From Yponomeuta sedellus (taxonomy: Eukaryota > Arthropoda > Insecta > Lepidoptera > Yponomeutidae): 64,000 nucleotides of DNA. Below, in pieces: positions 1-12,125 of this stretch. The position numbers and the translations under genes were made by a program. The DNA lies in the NCBI GenBank assembly GCA_934045075.1, contig OW203734.1, positions 3,592,269 through 3,656,268 on the forward strand. Direction: 5' to 3'. The notes below the pieces were generated by a model, which saw only the letters and a program-made list of their open reading frames with translations, did not search any database and was not told the origin of the DNA. Position 1 is the stretch's first letter. Each line of letters begins with the position of its first letter.

Positions 1-589
1 TCCATTGACTTATATTTGTCCCTTCCCCTAATTAACATCCCGCTTCCTGCCAACTTCACCTCCCTCCTAAGTCATAATATGTCATCCGATTTGTTCAGGC
101 TTTTAATAAAATTTATTGGGGAAAATGAAATTAAATTATAATATTTATGTATATATTACATGTCCTTTGTCCTAAATGTCTTTAAAAATGTATTTTAATG
201 TCTGTATAATTATATTTTAAGTAGGTACCTACATAATCATTTTTGTTTGTTTTTCACAGAATATGCATGCGTATTGTGCTGTCCACATGTAAAGCCTACA
301 CGAACTGACAAAATTAAAACGGTGTTATGTTCAGACTTAAGTGTACTTCGTGTCAAGACGTGACTCTGGCAGAAATAGTCAACATCGGCTGGTTGCCATA
401 AAATTAAAATTGAATTGAATTGACTTTGATCATTGTAAACATTATGAAAAGGTGCATATTTTACTCGAAACTTTTATGATGTAGACCTTTTCCGCATTGA
501 CTTTATTTACCAATGGCAGCTTGGCATTCGTCGTGTGCATTTGGTTTATGTGTATCAGTTTGGTTACACTGGTTTTCGTACTATTGTGT
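1..589. other. AT-rich intergenic DNA, nothing recognised
   Basis: No open frame of note, RNA gene or repeat family was recognised here. The stretch is AT-rich. It may contain the downstream remains of the transposase on the minus strand that begins at about 1764, since the readable frame fades out near 590. Confidence 0.5.
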
Positions 590-1764
590 CATGTCGCTAC
601 TTCTACTCTTTTTTTATGTTCTGTGCCATAAACAGACCACTTTTTTAAAAAATCAATGTTATGTAGCCATTGGCTTTCCATGTACTTTTTAAATTGTTTC
701 ATTCCCGTATCTTCTGTAATGTCTTCCACTATATATGCCCAACTATCCATTATTAAGTGACATGGCAAGAAAGGGAGAGCTGAGCTCAGTGCTACTATTC
801 TTTTGTCACTTTGTGCCTTAGTAATTTTAAGACTTTTTGCTTTTCTCCAAACAGCCCTTGCAAAATGGTAAAAACAACCTTTTATGATTGATTGTGGAAA
901 GATCTATGGCGTTCATTGCCGCAGCTTCGTAATCAGTCTGAAATTTTCTAGGATTAAAGTCTGGAAGTTGCGACTTAATCATATTAAAAAGTGCAATATA
1001 ACTATCCTCTTTTTTATCTGACATTAATGCGTAGACAAGTGGGACTACGTTTAAACAGTCAACCGAAGAACCAACATCCCCATGCACGGTGTATAGTTGT
1101 ACAAAAGGAGATGGGCAACTGCGAAATGTGCCATCACCAAAATAGTGGTAAATTTTAGGTGGCATCTTTTGAGCAAAACGCAATTATTCGGCTTTCGTTG
1201 TAGGAATAGTCCGCCAAGACGAATTTTTCGAATTTTGGTGGTACTTCAACTTCATAAGGTGTTCCATAGACTATTTTTGAAATTCCAGCGGCTTTTTTAC
1301 GATTGCTGTAAAGGCCAGTTTTTACGGCAGTATTGTCAATTTCATTTCTGCTATGGTCTGGTAGACAAGAATGGTCTTTCATTTATATAATTCGGGAATC
1401 CTGTACACAAAAACGGTAAACAATAAAATAGGATCCATATATTATTTATTATAAATTATATATATTTATAATTTAAACATAAAATAGCATTCCATGTATC
1501 AAGTCATCAAGGATATGAAATGAGTAATGAAATGTAGCTATAATAGTTTTATAACTCGTATATGCTTAGACACTAGTGATTTCACAGATGACTTACTTGT
1601 AAAGTAACCGATCCACGACAGCCTGTTTTCTTGAAGCTACACATCCAAAGCGAAGATCCACTTTTATATTTTTTATTATGAAAAAAATTATAGCCGCTGT
1701 GCTGAAGTACTACGCCTCCATTGCGTTTGATAAAAAATAAATCATTCTCATTTTCTTCCGACAT
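590..1764 (-). pseudogene. MULE-type transposase with FLYWCH-like finger, broken
   Basis: Three minus-strand reading segments belong to one decayed DNA-transposon gene. The first (1764 to about 1599) resembles a FLYWCH zinc finger: it has a WMCSFKKTGCRGSV core and ends at a plausible GTAAGT donor. The second (about 1382-1155) carries a DHSCLPDHSRNE segment. The third (1183-827) is the MULE transposase core, with the first catalytic Asp in YFGDGTF and a later TDYEAAAMNAI block. Near 893 the frame slips by one base; in the shifted frame the domain continues as IKGCFYHFARAVWRKAKS and stays open to about 590. Known from the family: MULE transposases use a DDE catalytic triad. Inference: an inactive remnant or an annotated-as-gene relic, because of the frameshift and the stop just before the second segment. 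Boundaries are approximate and no terminal inverted repeats were found. Confidence 0.65.
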
Positions 1765-2051
1765 AATTGCTAAAGGAACTCGTAGAAATTATAATAGTAA
1801 TTTCACAGTCGCATTAAAGTGGAAAATACTTGTATTTATAACTATTTATGCAATATTAATTTGACTTTGACTTGACATTAGAGATTAAATCATCTATTTT
1901 GTTGCGCAAAGAGTTTATGCATTATAAAGGTTTGTGTATTTTCTGTAGTATTCATTCATACAAACCGAACAAGACGTTAAAATCTATAAAAATATGAATT
2001 ACACATCTAGGACAATTTGCACTTCGGACAGTATCGCTGACTTTTTTACCC

Positions 2052-2228
2052 ATCGAACTATAAGGAAATACAGATCGTCGTAGTTGGATTGATCGAACAA
2101 CAAGGACTTAAAATTCCTGATAGTTCGATTAAACCAAATTGATGGAACTACAAGGAATTACAAATCTTCGTCGTTCGATTGATCGAACCATAAGGAAATA
2201 AAATATCTCGTAGTTCGATTAATCGAAC
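2052..2228. repeat. Tandem repeat, about 40-bp unit, 4 copies
   Basis: Four diverged units of about 40 bp, each starting ATCGAACT or a close variant, running through AAGGAAATA and ending GTAGTTCGATT. The second unit carries a roughly 10-bp insertion. Each unit is partly self-complementary because GTTCGAT and ATCGAAC alternate. Confidence 0.7.
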
Positions 2229-2284
2229 TGTGCGAGCGTGTCGTGGGAGCCAGAAACATCGACATTACAAACATGTGAACATGC

Positions 2285-2400
2285 AAGACCTGAGCTTTTT
2301 TCCCAGCCGGGATTCGAACCCGGGACCTCTTGCGTGGTAGGCAGACCCGCTACCGCTACGCCCCACAGACACATTGCGAAGCTGATTAACCCACAAATGT
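2285..2400 (-). repeat. tRNA-derived SINE head
   Basis: On the minus strand the segment has an A-box-like GTAGCGGTAGCGGGT and a perfect B box GGTTCGAATCCCG, as in a tRNA gene, but the flanks do not pair as an acceptor stem. That favours a tRNA-derived SINE or pseudogene over a working tRNA gene. A different tRNA-like unit lies at 60660-60755. Confidence 0.55.
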
Positions 2401-5140
2401 ACCTTTTTAAAATTCTTGGTCTAATCAGGTTGCATCTATTGCGGGAGCCAATGTCAATCGCCGATTTATGTATATTTTGAGTTTTAGGATAAGCGTGGTT
2501 CCTGTTCGGACCTGTACTACACTTTAACTGAAAAGAAATGTTTTTACTTTATTTAAAATTAACAAGGAAAAGTGCTGGACAATGTGCATCGAATTGTCAT
2601 TATTAACTACGAAGTGTAGCTACATTAAACTCGGCCCTGTTCCACACTAGAATTACAGCTATATTTTTTCGCGATTTCAAAGTTTTCCCCACAGTAGGCT
2701 GATCATGTAGGGTTCCCCATTTTGGAATACTTACATGTACGATTTTTTTAGTAACAACATCACACGCTGTTGTGAAGGAAAACATTGTGAGGAAACCCGC
2801 GGCTTGATTGGCTCCGCATGTATCAGATTTTCTTTCCTGTGGGTTAGGCCGACTACGCTGTCAGGATGATATAGGTGTTTGCGAGGCTACTCCATCTGAA
2901 AACAATGTCTTCACTGCACGTACCTAAATAAATGTTCACACGTAGAATTCACTAGGCCTTAGGTTCAAGTACAGATTCACAAGGGCAATGAAGATTACTT
3001 ATTTGGTTTATAATTGCTATCGTGATTGTCTTCACGATCCATTTGGCTTAGCCTCTACATTCGGACCTGTTCTATCAGGGTTTCCCGTGACAATGACGAT
3101 GATCGACTACGGCCCCGATCTGAGCACAGCATCCTAGGTCTGTGGCCTTTAGTCTTAGAGCTAGAAGGATTTTGATGCACCCTGTATAGCCGTTTGGGTG
3201 TATTGTTGTGATATTAATATGCCTAACTTATTTTTAAGATTGTTTCACATCAATGACAACAGCTACAATGATCCCGATATGACGGATAATAATAATGGCT
3301 TTATCCGGGTCCCAAACTAGGATACCCTCTCATATGTACTAATGGGCGCGCTTGTGGACACATCGCTTATCCGAACCACGAAATCACAGTCTTCAAAAAT
3401 GGGTTACCTAATTTAATTATACTCCAAAAAGGGGTATCACTGCCCTTTTTAGAGGAACGAGGAGGCCTCGGCTCAGTTTATTTCTAGTATATTCAGTCAA
3501 ATAACTCATTCTACAGAGTGACTTTTAAATTCGATTGACTTTTGAGAGAATGTTGTTTTAATTAGGAAAGTAATATAAATTATTTATTGGCAATGGTGTA
3601 ACATAAATATTCGTGACCTACTTTTTGCTTGAAACTGTGAATCCAAATTCAATGTGGCAGGTAGTTCCATGACGTTGAAAAATGTTTTCTAACAAGTTAA
3701 ATGTAGACATAAGAGTGTATCTTTCGATGTGCGTAAATAATTAAAAGACGCCGGCGATAAGACGCTCGACCCTTACTGATAGGCGTGATAGTTTTGTCTA
3801 TGTTTAAACGAAGTAATTTTGGGTACCTAAAAATATGACGCCCCATTTTTTTTCATCATCAGTGATAAGCGACATTTGAACATCCGGCCTCCAGACCTCA
3901 TTCTAGCATGAGCAAGTTCGCAAACATGTACAGTGCTACACAAGAAATAAGTCTCGCGGATGTACCTGCGCAGATGACCAAATTTTGGATGTGCGTCAAG
4001 TTGAGCGACCAATCAGATAGTTTCATTTTATGGCAGACCGCGCGCCTTTGTTGCTATTGGTTGATTCAACGTCATCGATGCTGGTGACTATTAGTTTCGC
4101 AATATTAGCGTGAGTGAAATAGGTACCTGCACCTTAACCGTATCGGTTAAAGATCATGTTGAATGTACTTATAGCTTCGGGTACTTTCGTTACACTTCTT
4201 CCTAGTCTGCGCGAACGGAGATTCCCGAAGGGACTTTTATGATGTGTAGTACTGTACAGTGATAATATAAAACGCAAAACCTGATAAATCGTCTCGTCAG
4301 TACCGATTACGGACAATTATTTTACTTTAAAACCCTAGTTCTAGAGCTAACAGCTCAAAGTTCTAGGCTAAAAGTCCTAAAAATAACTATCACAATATTA
4401 TTGAGTATTATGATGACTTTTCGCCAAACTTTAGTTTTGTTTTTCCATTGGTGGCGCTGAGTTAGCATAGTGGTATTCTCTTTGTTAGCTCTAGATAGCA
4501 CCTTTAACTTCTTCCAGTAAGAAAATGAAGAAGTTCTTAGTTTATTCTTCATACAAATTTACCGTCATGTTTCAAGATTGTATGTAAAGTTAGGCTAGTT
4601 GTTTTTGTTAATAGAAATTGTATCATCGGTACTGGTACCGAATTTTCAGGATTTGCCTTATTTCAACAGTTAGGATGTCAACTTTATTTAGGCAGGAAAA
4701 CTGCTTCTTTATGAGTAATGGATTTCGGCATTTATTGCCTAGACATTTTTACCATTAGACGAATTTGTACATTGTTTTTCGTATTTTAAGTTTTAGATTT
4801 TAATTTCGTTGCTTAGTATTTGTAATTACGATGTGATATTAATTTCGACTTTCCATTTCAATATATTAATTAAACAGAATTACGTAATTGTTAGATATTT
4901 AATAAAATGTATGATAATTAAATTGAATATTTGTTTGACTTTACTTCCTCCACGCTATGGACAGTTCCTATTTACCTTGAAAGCCTAATAAAACAACTTT
5001 ATCATCTAAACGTCAATTTAATAAAGATCATTTTGAACTAAACTCTTTTAGACATATTGTAAATTAAACCAATAATTGAGTCACCATCAAAAGCTTTGCT
5101 TCACAATGCGATATTGCCATATAAACCCATCTTCTATTGC
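2401..5140. other. Intergenic region, no gene seen
   Basis: No convincing coding frame or RNA gene. Around 4320-4520 there is a stretch with a TTGGTGGCGCTGAGTTAGCA motif; related TGGTGGCGCTAGTTAGCAC-type motifs recur near 34675 and 52520, so this is probably an old non-autonomous dispersed repeat. The right end should contain the Dcp2 3' UTR (minus strand). Confidence 0.45.
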
Positions 5141-8100
5141 TCAAGTGAGACAGTCCAGAATCGCGCGCCGATCGAACTTGAAGTTGGCCCAAGACGGAGC
5201 CACAAAGTTCCACAGAGCATTGTTGTCTTCGGGGCCATCATTACTGGGACTGTTTTTCTCCTTATTCACTGGTGAGAAGTTATTCGAGTGTATATTCTGA
5301 GGCGTAAACAGCTGCCGCTTGGAATGCTTCCGTTCCTTCCTTACGCTATTCCCTACATTCCCATTGTTACCTCCATTCTTCTGTCCCTGATTACTGCCGT
5401 GGTTAATCTTACTATTATTGTTAAACTTATGCCCAGAGCTCTGCTGGAAGTCTTGAATCTCATTTTGGAGCCCTTGCGAGATGGTCTTCGTCTTACCCTT
5501 GCAGGAAGTCGCCTCGATCTCGCCGAGCGACTTATGTCGAGTCCTCCTCGTGCTGTTGGTGAACGTCTTAGTCTGGCGTTCGGCGACCCAGCGCCTCATT
5601 CGCTTCACGAATGGCAACACCATGAAGAAAGCGTTAGGGCTAACACCCATCTTCACCTTGGGAGTCATGTCTTTCTTACTGGAGGGCAGGTCAGCTAAGG
5701 GGAACCATTCGCAGGCTTTAATCTCGTTACGCGTCCGCGGAGCGAACTTGGTGTCCCGCGGGATGTAGCCGATGATGTAGAGGCGGGAGACCTGTTCGTG
5801 GATCGTCGCTTCGATGTAGTCGTTCTTGTTGATGAGCTTGCTTATGTCGAAGCCAGTTTCCTCAAGTACCTATAGGGGAATGAAGGCTTGAGGGTGGTTG
5901 TAGTATTTTTTTTCACATGCTTGAATGAGAATCTGAGTGAGAGCTTTACTTTCCATATCCATTGACGCGACCGACTCATTCGGAGTCTTCATCTGGTGTT
6001 TCGTATACTGTACTAACAATTGTTTTTTTGTATGTGATTTTGCCAGCAGCAACAGAAGACTTATAGATTGTTAGTGTACGAGAAAATCGAAATTAGTGTC
6101 GTAACCAATGACGTGAAGAATACTTTCTCTTGAATAATAAATAATCTTTTAAGAAGGGGCTATGTAAGTTCAATGATTTTTTGTAGTGATTTGGAAACGA
6201 AAAATTAAAAATCAATATTTTCCACTTTTAGCTCTGACTTTTTTAACACCTTGTATGATTGACAATAACTTACCTCCCTAGCGGCACACTTCCATGGCTC
6301 CTCATCCTCATTGACCTTTCCCTTGGGGAATCCCCATGAGGCCTTCGTCCAGTAAGACTGCACCAACAACACATGTGACAGATCCGTGTCGAGAAGGATG
6401 GCGCCGTAAGTGGGCACAGCTTGTTTGTAAACCCGCCAGTTGTCCAGGATGGGGTCTAGGTTGCTGAGATGCTCACGGAGCTCAGGGACATGCTGCAGGG
6501 AAAATTAAACACTTAAAAAGGTTCATCAGGATCTCACAAATGGCAATTATTTAACTTCTTTATGGTCTCTCCTTCCACGACATTTGTCACCGATCCCAAC
6601 TTATGAACTTCATCACATTCTTGACAGAAGAATGGTGAACCACATAAAGATGTGCCATTGCAGGCCACTATAGCGTGAAAGCCGTACAGCAAAATCTGAG
6701 AACCGTTTCCTCTGTGTCAATAAATTAATCCACTGCCAATAAGAAAGATGTTGTAATTCTTATTCAAGTTTTAACCTGCAGAATTTTATGCATAACGATC
6801 AGATAAAAGCACCTTTTGTTCAATTTAATGTGTTGATAGTATGAAAAAATTATTAGCCAATTAGAAGTGGTTTAATTTATCAATACTGAAGAAACCGTTT
6901 TCATTTTCAGTATTTTAGCACATTGTGTGTATGTAGTGCACAATGTTTATGGCCGAACAGTTCAAATTGTACAGCAAACACCAATGGCAGTGTTTGTTTA
7001 TGAATGTAGGTAGGAATGCTAACAATGTACTTACAGTCTATTTATTCTTACTTGTCCAATTTAGTAAACACTACCCTTAAACTGTGAATTTTTAGTCCAA
7101 AACTGCCATATTTCCATAAATGAAGAAACTTGGAACACTCTTTTAGATAACACGCTGTCAATTTTATGAACATAGTTCATGAATTTGCGAGAAAATGTCT
7201 AGTTTAGGCATCTAATCTCAATTTTAAGGTTAGAATCTTGTTTACTAAATTGGACAAGTAAGAATAAATAGACTGTAAATATTTTTCTTAAAAAAATTGC
7301 ATGAATCAACATAAATAACGTAAAATTCTTATAAGATTGTAATTATTAATAAAAAGTAGTTTCCACTGAAATCCTCTTCAGATGGAATTAAAGTCAGTTT
7401 ACAGGAAGAAATCCTGCCACAAACTGGTTATAATTAGTTTAAGAATGTTTTAGTGGAATCAACTTATTATAACTGTACATATAGTGAGGAATGTCTACCT
7501 GAAAAATATGTGCTGCAAACTCCCTGATGCCGCATGGATAAAGTTTGTTAGACTCATCAGTGCAGTAGTAGTCCAGGTAGAACCAGTGTGCCATCTCAAT
7601 CTGAAAGCAGATCCGCACCAGGTTCCCGCGGTCCTCTGGCGGCAGGTTGATGATAAACCGACTGCAGAGAAAAAGTGTTATAATGAGTACGGACTGAAAA
7701 GAATGAAATGAACCAACGAATCAGGAAATATATATTTTACAAGTGCATGAAAGTGATTGAAAGTTTGCTTAAAGCTGCTTGTGAATGAATTAATAATAAT
7801 AATTTTATCTCTGATTAAACTGTGCCATTCAGGGCATACTTGTTTCATTCGATTATTGTAAATTTTATTGATTTGGATACATCGATAAATTAATTCTGCA
7901 CTATTAGGTTGGTGGGTAAAGTTGTTATTTAATTCTTTTTTTTTAACACTTGTAATTTTAATACTTGTAATATCGCATATTTTTTTATCTATATGTGTGT
8001 GAACATTCGCATCGAAAGAAAAGATATTGTATGCCAATGCCGATTGTTCGCATTCGATCCTTTGCTCCGCTCTGCAGCAAGAACATTTTTGCTTTGTACC

Positions 8101-8371
8101 CACCATTTAGAGGTTGTGACATAGCGAACTATAGCGATCTTTGGTGGGTAAAGTTGGAGGTACCGAAATTTTCTGGTCAACATTGTCGGCCCCTATATTG
8201 GGCCTAACGAAATAAGCTGCACAATAACTTACATCAATACGTTTAGACATTACGCAGTTATAATCTGCTGACTAAACAAATATTTGTGTTTTACCTGCAC
8301 AAATCATCGAGTATATCCATCGGTATGGAATGCTTAAAAGTAGGATTTGAAGGTCCCGGCGGTGCGTCCAT
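5141..8371 (-). CDS. Dcp2: mRNA-decapping enzyme 2 (Dcp2), 4 coding exons
   Basis: Dcp2 is the catalytic subunit of the cytoplasmic decapping complex: it hydrolyses the mRNA 5' cap to release m7GDP and commit the transcript to 5'-3' decay. Minus-strand exons are 8371-8295, 7661-7499, 6492-6274 and 5869-5141; all junctions are GT/AG and the phases close to 395 aa. The N-terminal regulatory helices include DDLCSRFI and [13 protein letters not shown]. The Nudix domain follows, with the Nudix box [17 protein letters not shown] joined across the last intron to LEETGF, keeping the catalytic glutamates. Box B follows, then a low-complexity Asn/Lys-rich tail that ends in the conserved [10 protein letters not shown] motif. 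The start ATG (8371) opens a short conserved N-terminus. Length is close to the roughly 400-residue metazoan form. It is divergent from Stx18. An inverted-repeat element sits in intron 2 (7031-7278). Confidence 0.95.
7031..7278. mobile_element. MITE-like inverted-repeat element in Dcp2 intron
   Basis: Two arms of 40 bp (7031-7070 and 7239-7278) are perfect reverse complements, with outer ends TTACAGTCTATTTATTC. The 168-bp interior has no coding frame. Its size and terminal arms fit a non-autonomous DNA transposon (MITE). The target-site duplication is not clear, so the superfamily is not assigned. Confidence 0.75.
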
Positions 8372-8770
8372 CTTGACACTGCAATTTAGCCGATTTCAAG
8401 TAAATAACATTAAAAGCAAATTAATTTTGAGAATGCAATCACAATCATCTGTCATCCGTCTCACTAAACAAAGTAAACAACAATAAAAAAAAAAAAAACA
8501 AGAATTTGAAAGCACAGATCATGATGAGTTACAAAATGTTTCGAACTAATCTGAGAATCGAATTAATCTATTCGATTTGTTAAAATCCATCGGTACTTCA
8601 CGGTTTCCAACAACGCTAGCAGATATAAAATTAATAAACCTAGTCTGTGATTTATAAATAAAACTGACAGTCTATTGACGTATTGACATGACATTTCCGA
8701 GATTTGTGTTCCGAATATTTTATTACGAAAGCTGTTGTAACTGCAAATTATCGTGAATTTTCCTAATAAA
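8372..8770. promoter_or_regulatory. Divergent promoter region between Dcp2 and Stx18
   Basis: The two start codons lie head to head 399 bp apart with no gene between them, so both genes must start transcription within or near this interval. It holds an A-tract near 8487-8499. No TATA or initiator site can be assigned with confidence from sequence alone. Confidence 0.5.
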
Positions 8771-10084
8771 ATGGATATTACACCGCTTTTTAAAGCATGC
8801 ATAAAAACTGTGAAAACCCGCAACAAAGCATTTGGCATTCAAAGTCCTGTTCATGACGAAAAGCAACGAATTCTGAGAAGCAAACCCAAGTCTGCATTCA
8901 TGATTAGCGCAAAGGAGATAACTTCGCAAATCACAAGATTGCGGGACTTTCTGCTAGAGCACAAGGAAAGATACTTAAGCTTTATCAATAATGTATCCGA
9001 AAATCAAATGTCTGAGGCTGAAAGAGACCAAATAGACACAGGAGCGCAGAGGATCATTAACACTTGTTCACATCTCGTAAAAGAGTTTCGTAACGACAAT
9101 CGGAAGCTCTCCGTTTCGGCACAGACGCGGGAGTATATGGACGCCGTCATAGATCTTATAGATAACTACTTGAAAGCTGTTTGCAAAATTCATAGTGAGT
9201 TAAAAGCTGTACGGGTCAAACGGGCTTTAGACATGCGCAAACTATCAAGACTAGAACCTCCACAAACGAAGTCTAACATTCCAAACCCTTTCATCACTGA
9301 AAAGGTTACAGAAAACAATGTAGATGAAGCTCAAGAGCCTACTGAAGACCAACCAGATGTCAAACCAGACAAAACTAACTTGAATCTGTCTGAAAATGAG
9401 GTGGCAGTGATGTCAGATGAGGGTCAGCTTAGTGCCGAAGAACTTCAGATGTTTGAGTCGGAGAATTTGCATTTGTTCAATGAGCTCAACAGCATGACAG
9501 AGGAGGTGAAACAAATTGAGAGTAAAGTGCTACATATTGCAGAATTGCAGGAAATATTTACTGAAAAGGTTTGTTTTGATTATATACTATTTACAGTATG
9601 TGTAATGTTTTAATAGAAGAGAGAATATTTTTTCTATATGACCATATTATTAGCTTAAGGGACCATTACCTATGTAAGATTTTTCGCGATTTTTTAATAA
9701 TGTTACCCCCCCTTTAGTGAGACCTGGCTTCTGATATTATCTTTACAGCATTGTTCTATATTGAGGTATAGGTTGTCTTGCAATTTGGTGTGCTTTTTTT
9801 CATGGCCTCCTTCAACTAACACCATTGGCGTCTATCTAATGCAACCCTTGTTGTTGCTGATTACCTGATGAATAATTTTCTGATGTTCTTTCAAGGTATT
9901 ACAACAAGAACAAGACATAGACAGAATATCCAACACCGTTGTGGGCGCAACGGAGAATGTCCGAGATGCCAATGAGCAGATCCGGCAGGCTATACAGAGG
10001 AATGCAGGGCTACGAGTCTACATTCTGTTTTTCCTTCTAGTCATGAGCTTTACTTTGCTGTTCCTTGACTGGTACAATGATTAA
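8771..10084 (+). CDS. Stx18: Syntaxin-18, ER t-SNARE, 2 exons
   Basis: Syntaxin-18 is the Qa-SNARE of the endoplasmic reticulum; it works with the NRZ tether in Golgi-to-ER retrograde fusion. Exons are 8771-9568 and 9896-10084, both phase 0 at the junction, giving 328 aa. The N-terminus [20 protein letters not shown] matches the family; an upstream in-frame ATG at 8753 would add six residues but is not typical. A helical N-terminal domain spans about residues 1-170, followed by an acidic linker. The SNARE helix (about 235-305) carries the central ionic-layer Gln region in [22 protein letters not shown]-terminal anchor ([17 protein letters not shown]) is followed by only four residues, as expected of a tail-anchored SNARE. 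Length matches the family. Confidence 0.93.
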
Positions 10085-10840
10085 ATTGGTGAATAAAAAT
10101 GTTTGATTTTGTTTGATTGAATTTCTCTGAAGGATGTTTCTCACCTTTACGAGTATAACTACAGAACATAAAAAAGAGATAACGCACATCATCATGTACA
10201 TTACATATAGTAATAATTAAAATTTCAGTATTGCCAGAAGTACCATAATTGTCGTACATGTAGGATAATCGTCTCCCATACGATGTACGATACAATATTG
10301 AGTTATCTTACGCCAAAGTACATAACAAAATAATGCTTATTGTTTCACGTCGAATTTATCACGCTGAGAAATGAATGATAGTTCATTTATACTTTCCTTT
10401 TAGTCTGAGTTAAGTTCGCTAGTCGAGCGTGTAACTAAGTTAAAAAATTTCAATACTTACTTGGATTCCCTATTTCCAACTTCAGAAATGATTAGCTTTT
10501 TAAAAACCTATTTAGAGGTTTTTTACTTATGAAAAAATTAAGTCTTGAACGACTTCAGCAGTCCTTTATTCAAAAACAGCTGGCTCGCCTTGCTGCGAAG
10601 CTTACCATACTTTGGTAAAATATTAAAAACTTTTATTTCTTTCATCTTGCGTTAGTTTTCTTGGGAATGTATTACGAGTACAGTGGTTTCCCGTTGCCTT
10701 CTGTCCAGGTATAAGGCGGCTGGGTGATCGATTCAGCACGCATCCTATATAACCGAGACAAATAGAGAATAATTGTAAATGGTTATGATCCTGAGAATTG
10801 AGGGACAGATTAAAAAGATTTCTTCACAATGTTAGGACCT
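10085..10840. other. Intergenic DNA downstream of Stx18
   Basis: Contains the Stx18 3' flank and, near 10500-10520, a scrap of the SINE end motif AAAAACCTATTTAGAGG. No gene seen. Confidence 0.45.
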
Positions 10841-10842
10841 TT

Positions 10843-11090
10843 TTTACCCGACTGCAGCGAAGCCCAAAAGGAGGGTAATGTGTTTAGTGCGTATGTATGT
10901 ATGTATGTAAGTATGTCCGATTCTATGTTCCCTCATAACTCCTTAACCAATGGTCAGATTTTGTTAAACAAGGTGTCATTCGATTCGGCATCCTTGCGCG
11001 GGTGTCATAGGCTATATAAAATCATAATTATGCGATCAGAACCGTGACGAAAAATAAAATTCGTTAAGAAGCTTCGTTAAAGTACAGCTA
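10843..11090 (+). repeat. Dispersed non-autonomous repeat with CCCGACTGCAG terminus
   Basis: Starts with CCCGACTGCAGCGAAGCCC and a short GTATGTAT microsatellite. A 72-codon open frame across it has no recognisable domain and is taken as chance. The same CCCGACTGCAG end occurs at the outer ends of the fold-back element at 13991-14443, and a close variant sits near 39698. Confidence 0.5.
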
Positions 11091-12125
11091 GGAGCCACTA
11101 GATGGCGCTGTTATATTTAGTTTATTGAATTCGAATACTAACTTTATTGAACTACCCCCAACAGGTGTGAAATATTTAAAACAGAATTTTGCGGATGACG
11201 TAGGTTACATAAAATCAGCATTAATAGAGAACCAACGGAACAAAAAATAACATTTACATCTAAGCAATTAAAGTACCACTTTTAGCCACTTGATGGCGCT
11301 GCTATATTTTATTATTCTAATACATGTGTATACATAATTTCGGCTTTGGTCTACATGTAAACAAACCATTTATAGAATCGGTACAAATGCGGAAAGAAAT
11401 AATTCCTATAAAGTGGTTTGATCCTTCTAGATCATTCATTTAATTAAAAAATATAATTTTGTTTAACTACGCCAAACACGTGCAAAGTATTTAAAAGAGA
11501 ATTTTGCGGGTGTCGTTGATTACATAAAATCAGCATTAATAGAGAATAAACGCAACACAAATAATATTCACTTCTAAGTAATTAAAGTACTGTAGCATTA
11601 GTTCCTCTACCCAACCACAGATGGCGCTGTTTGTGTTCTAAATTGCGGTATGGTTTTGTCCGAAGGCCCTACATAATATTAAACAAAATTGGATAGTATT
11701 TGAGATCTCGACCAATCACTTCGACCTATACTGACTGTCCAGTCCACTAATAATTGGCACGACTAGTGGCGTAAGTAATATACCTCGCTTTGCGCTGTGG
11801 TGCGAGTAGTACAGTTACTAATCCGTAATCCTTAGTAAGTTTCATATTGCTTCAATAAATAGATCCCTAAGTACGTGCTGTCGTGCTGAAACAACGTTTC
11901 TCTTCTTGTCTGCTGAAACCCTGTCCTACAGTACCACTTTTAGCCACTAGATGGTGCTGGCATATATTTATTCTAGTACTTACATGTGTAAATTTACATA
12001 ATATCAGCTTTGCTCTACATGTAAACAAACCGTCTATAGAAACGGTATAAGTGCTGAAAGAAATAGTGCCTATAAAGTGTTTATTTCTTTCTACGCCATT
12101 CGTTTATCTCATTAATTTAAGAAAT
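11083..12125 (+). repeat. Direct-repeat cluster (two to three diverged units)
   Basis: A block containing AGCCACTAGATGGCGCTG followed by an AT-rich stretch and a CTACATGTAAACAAACC motif appears at 11270-11460 and again at 11931-12120; a partial start is at 11083. An ATAAAATCAGCATTAATAGAGA block appears at 11205-11275 and again at 11520-11590. The unit is therefore tandemly repeated, and the second unit is interrupted by the solo LTR at 11591-11930. Confidence 0.7.
11591..11930 (+). mobile_element. Solo LTR with 4-bp target duplication
   Basis: A 340-bp segment begins TGTAGCATTAG, ends CCTGTCCTACA and is flanked on both sides by GTAC. It carries an AATAAA motif near its 3' part. The sister copy of the host repeat (near 11275) reads straight through AAAGTACCACTTTTAGCC, so the uninterrupted target is visible in the same window. 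TG..CA ends with a 4-bp duplication fit an LTR left after recombination of a Gypsy-type element. No internal region remains. Confidence 0.8.

Noticed and set aside
10829..11047. 72-codon frame
   Set aside because: Lies in a dispersed repeat with a microsatellite; no domain and no conserved start.
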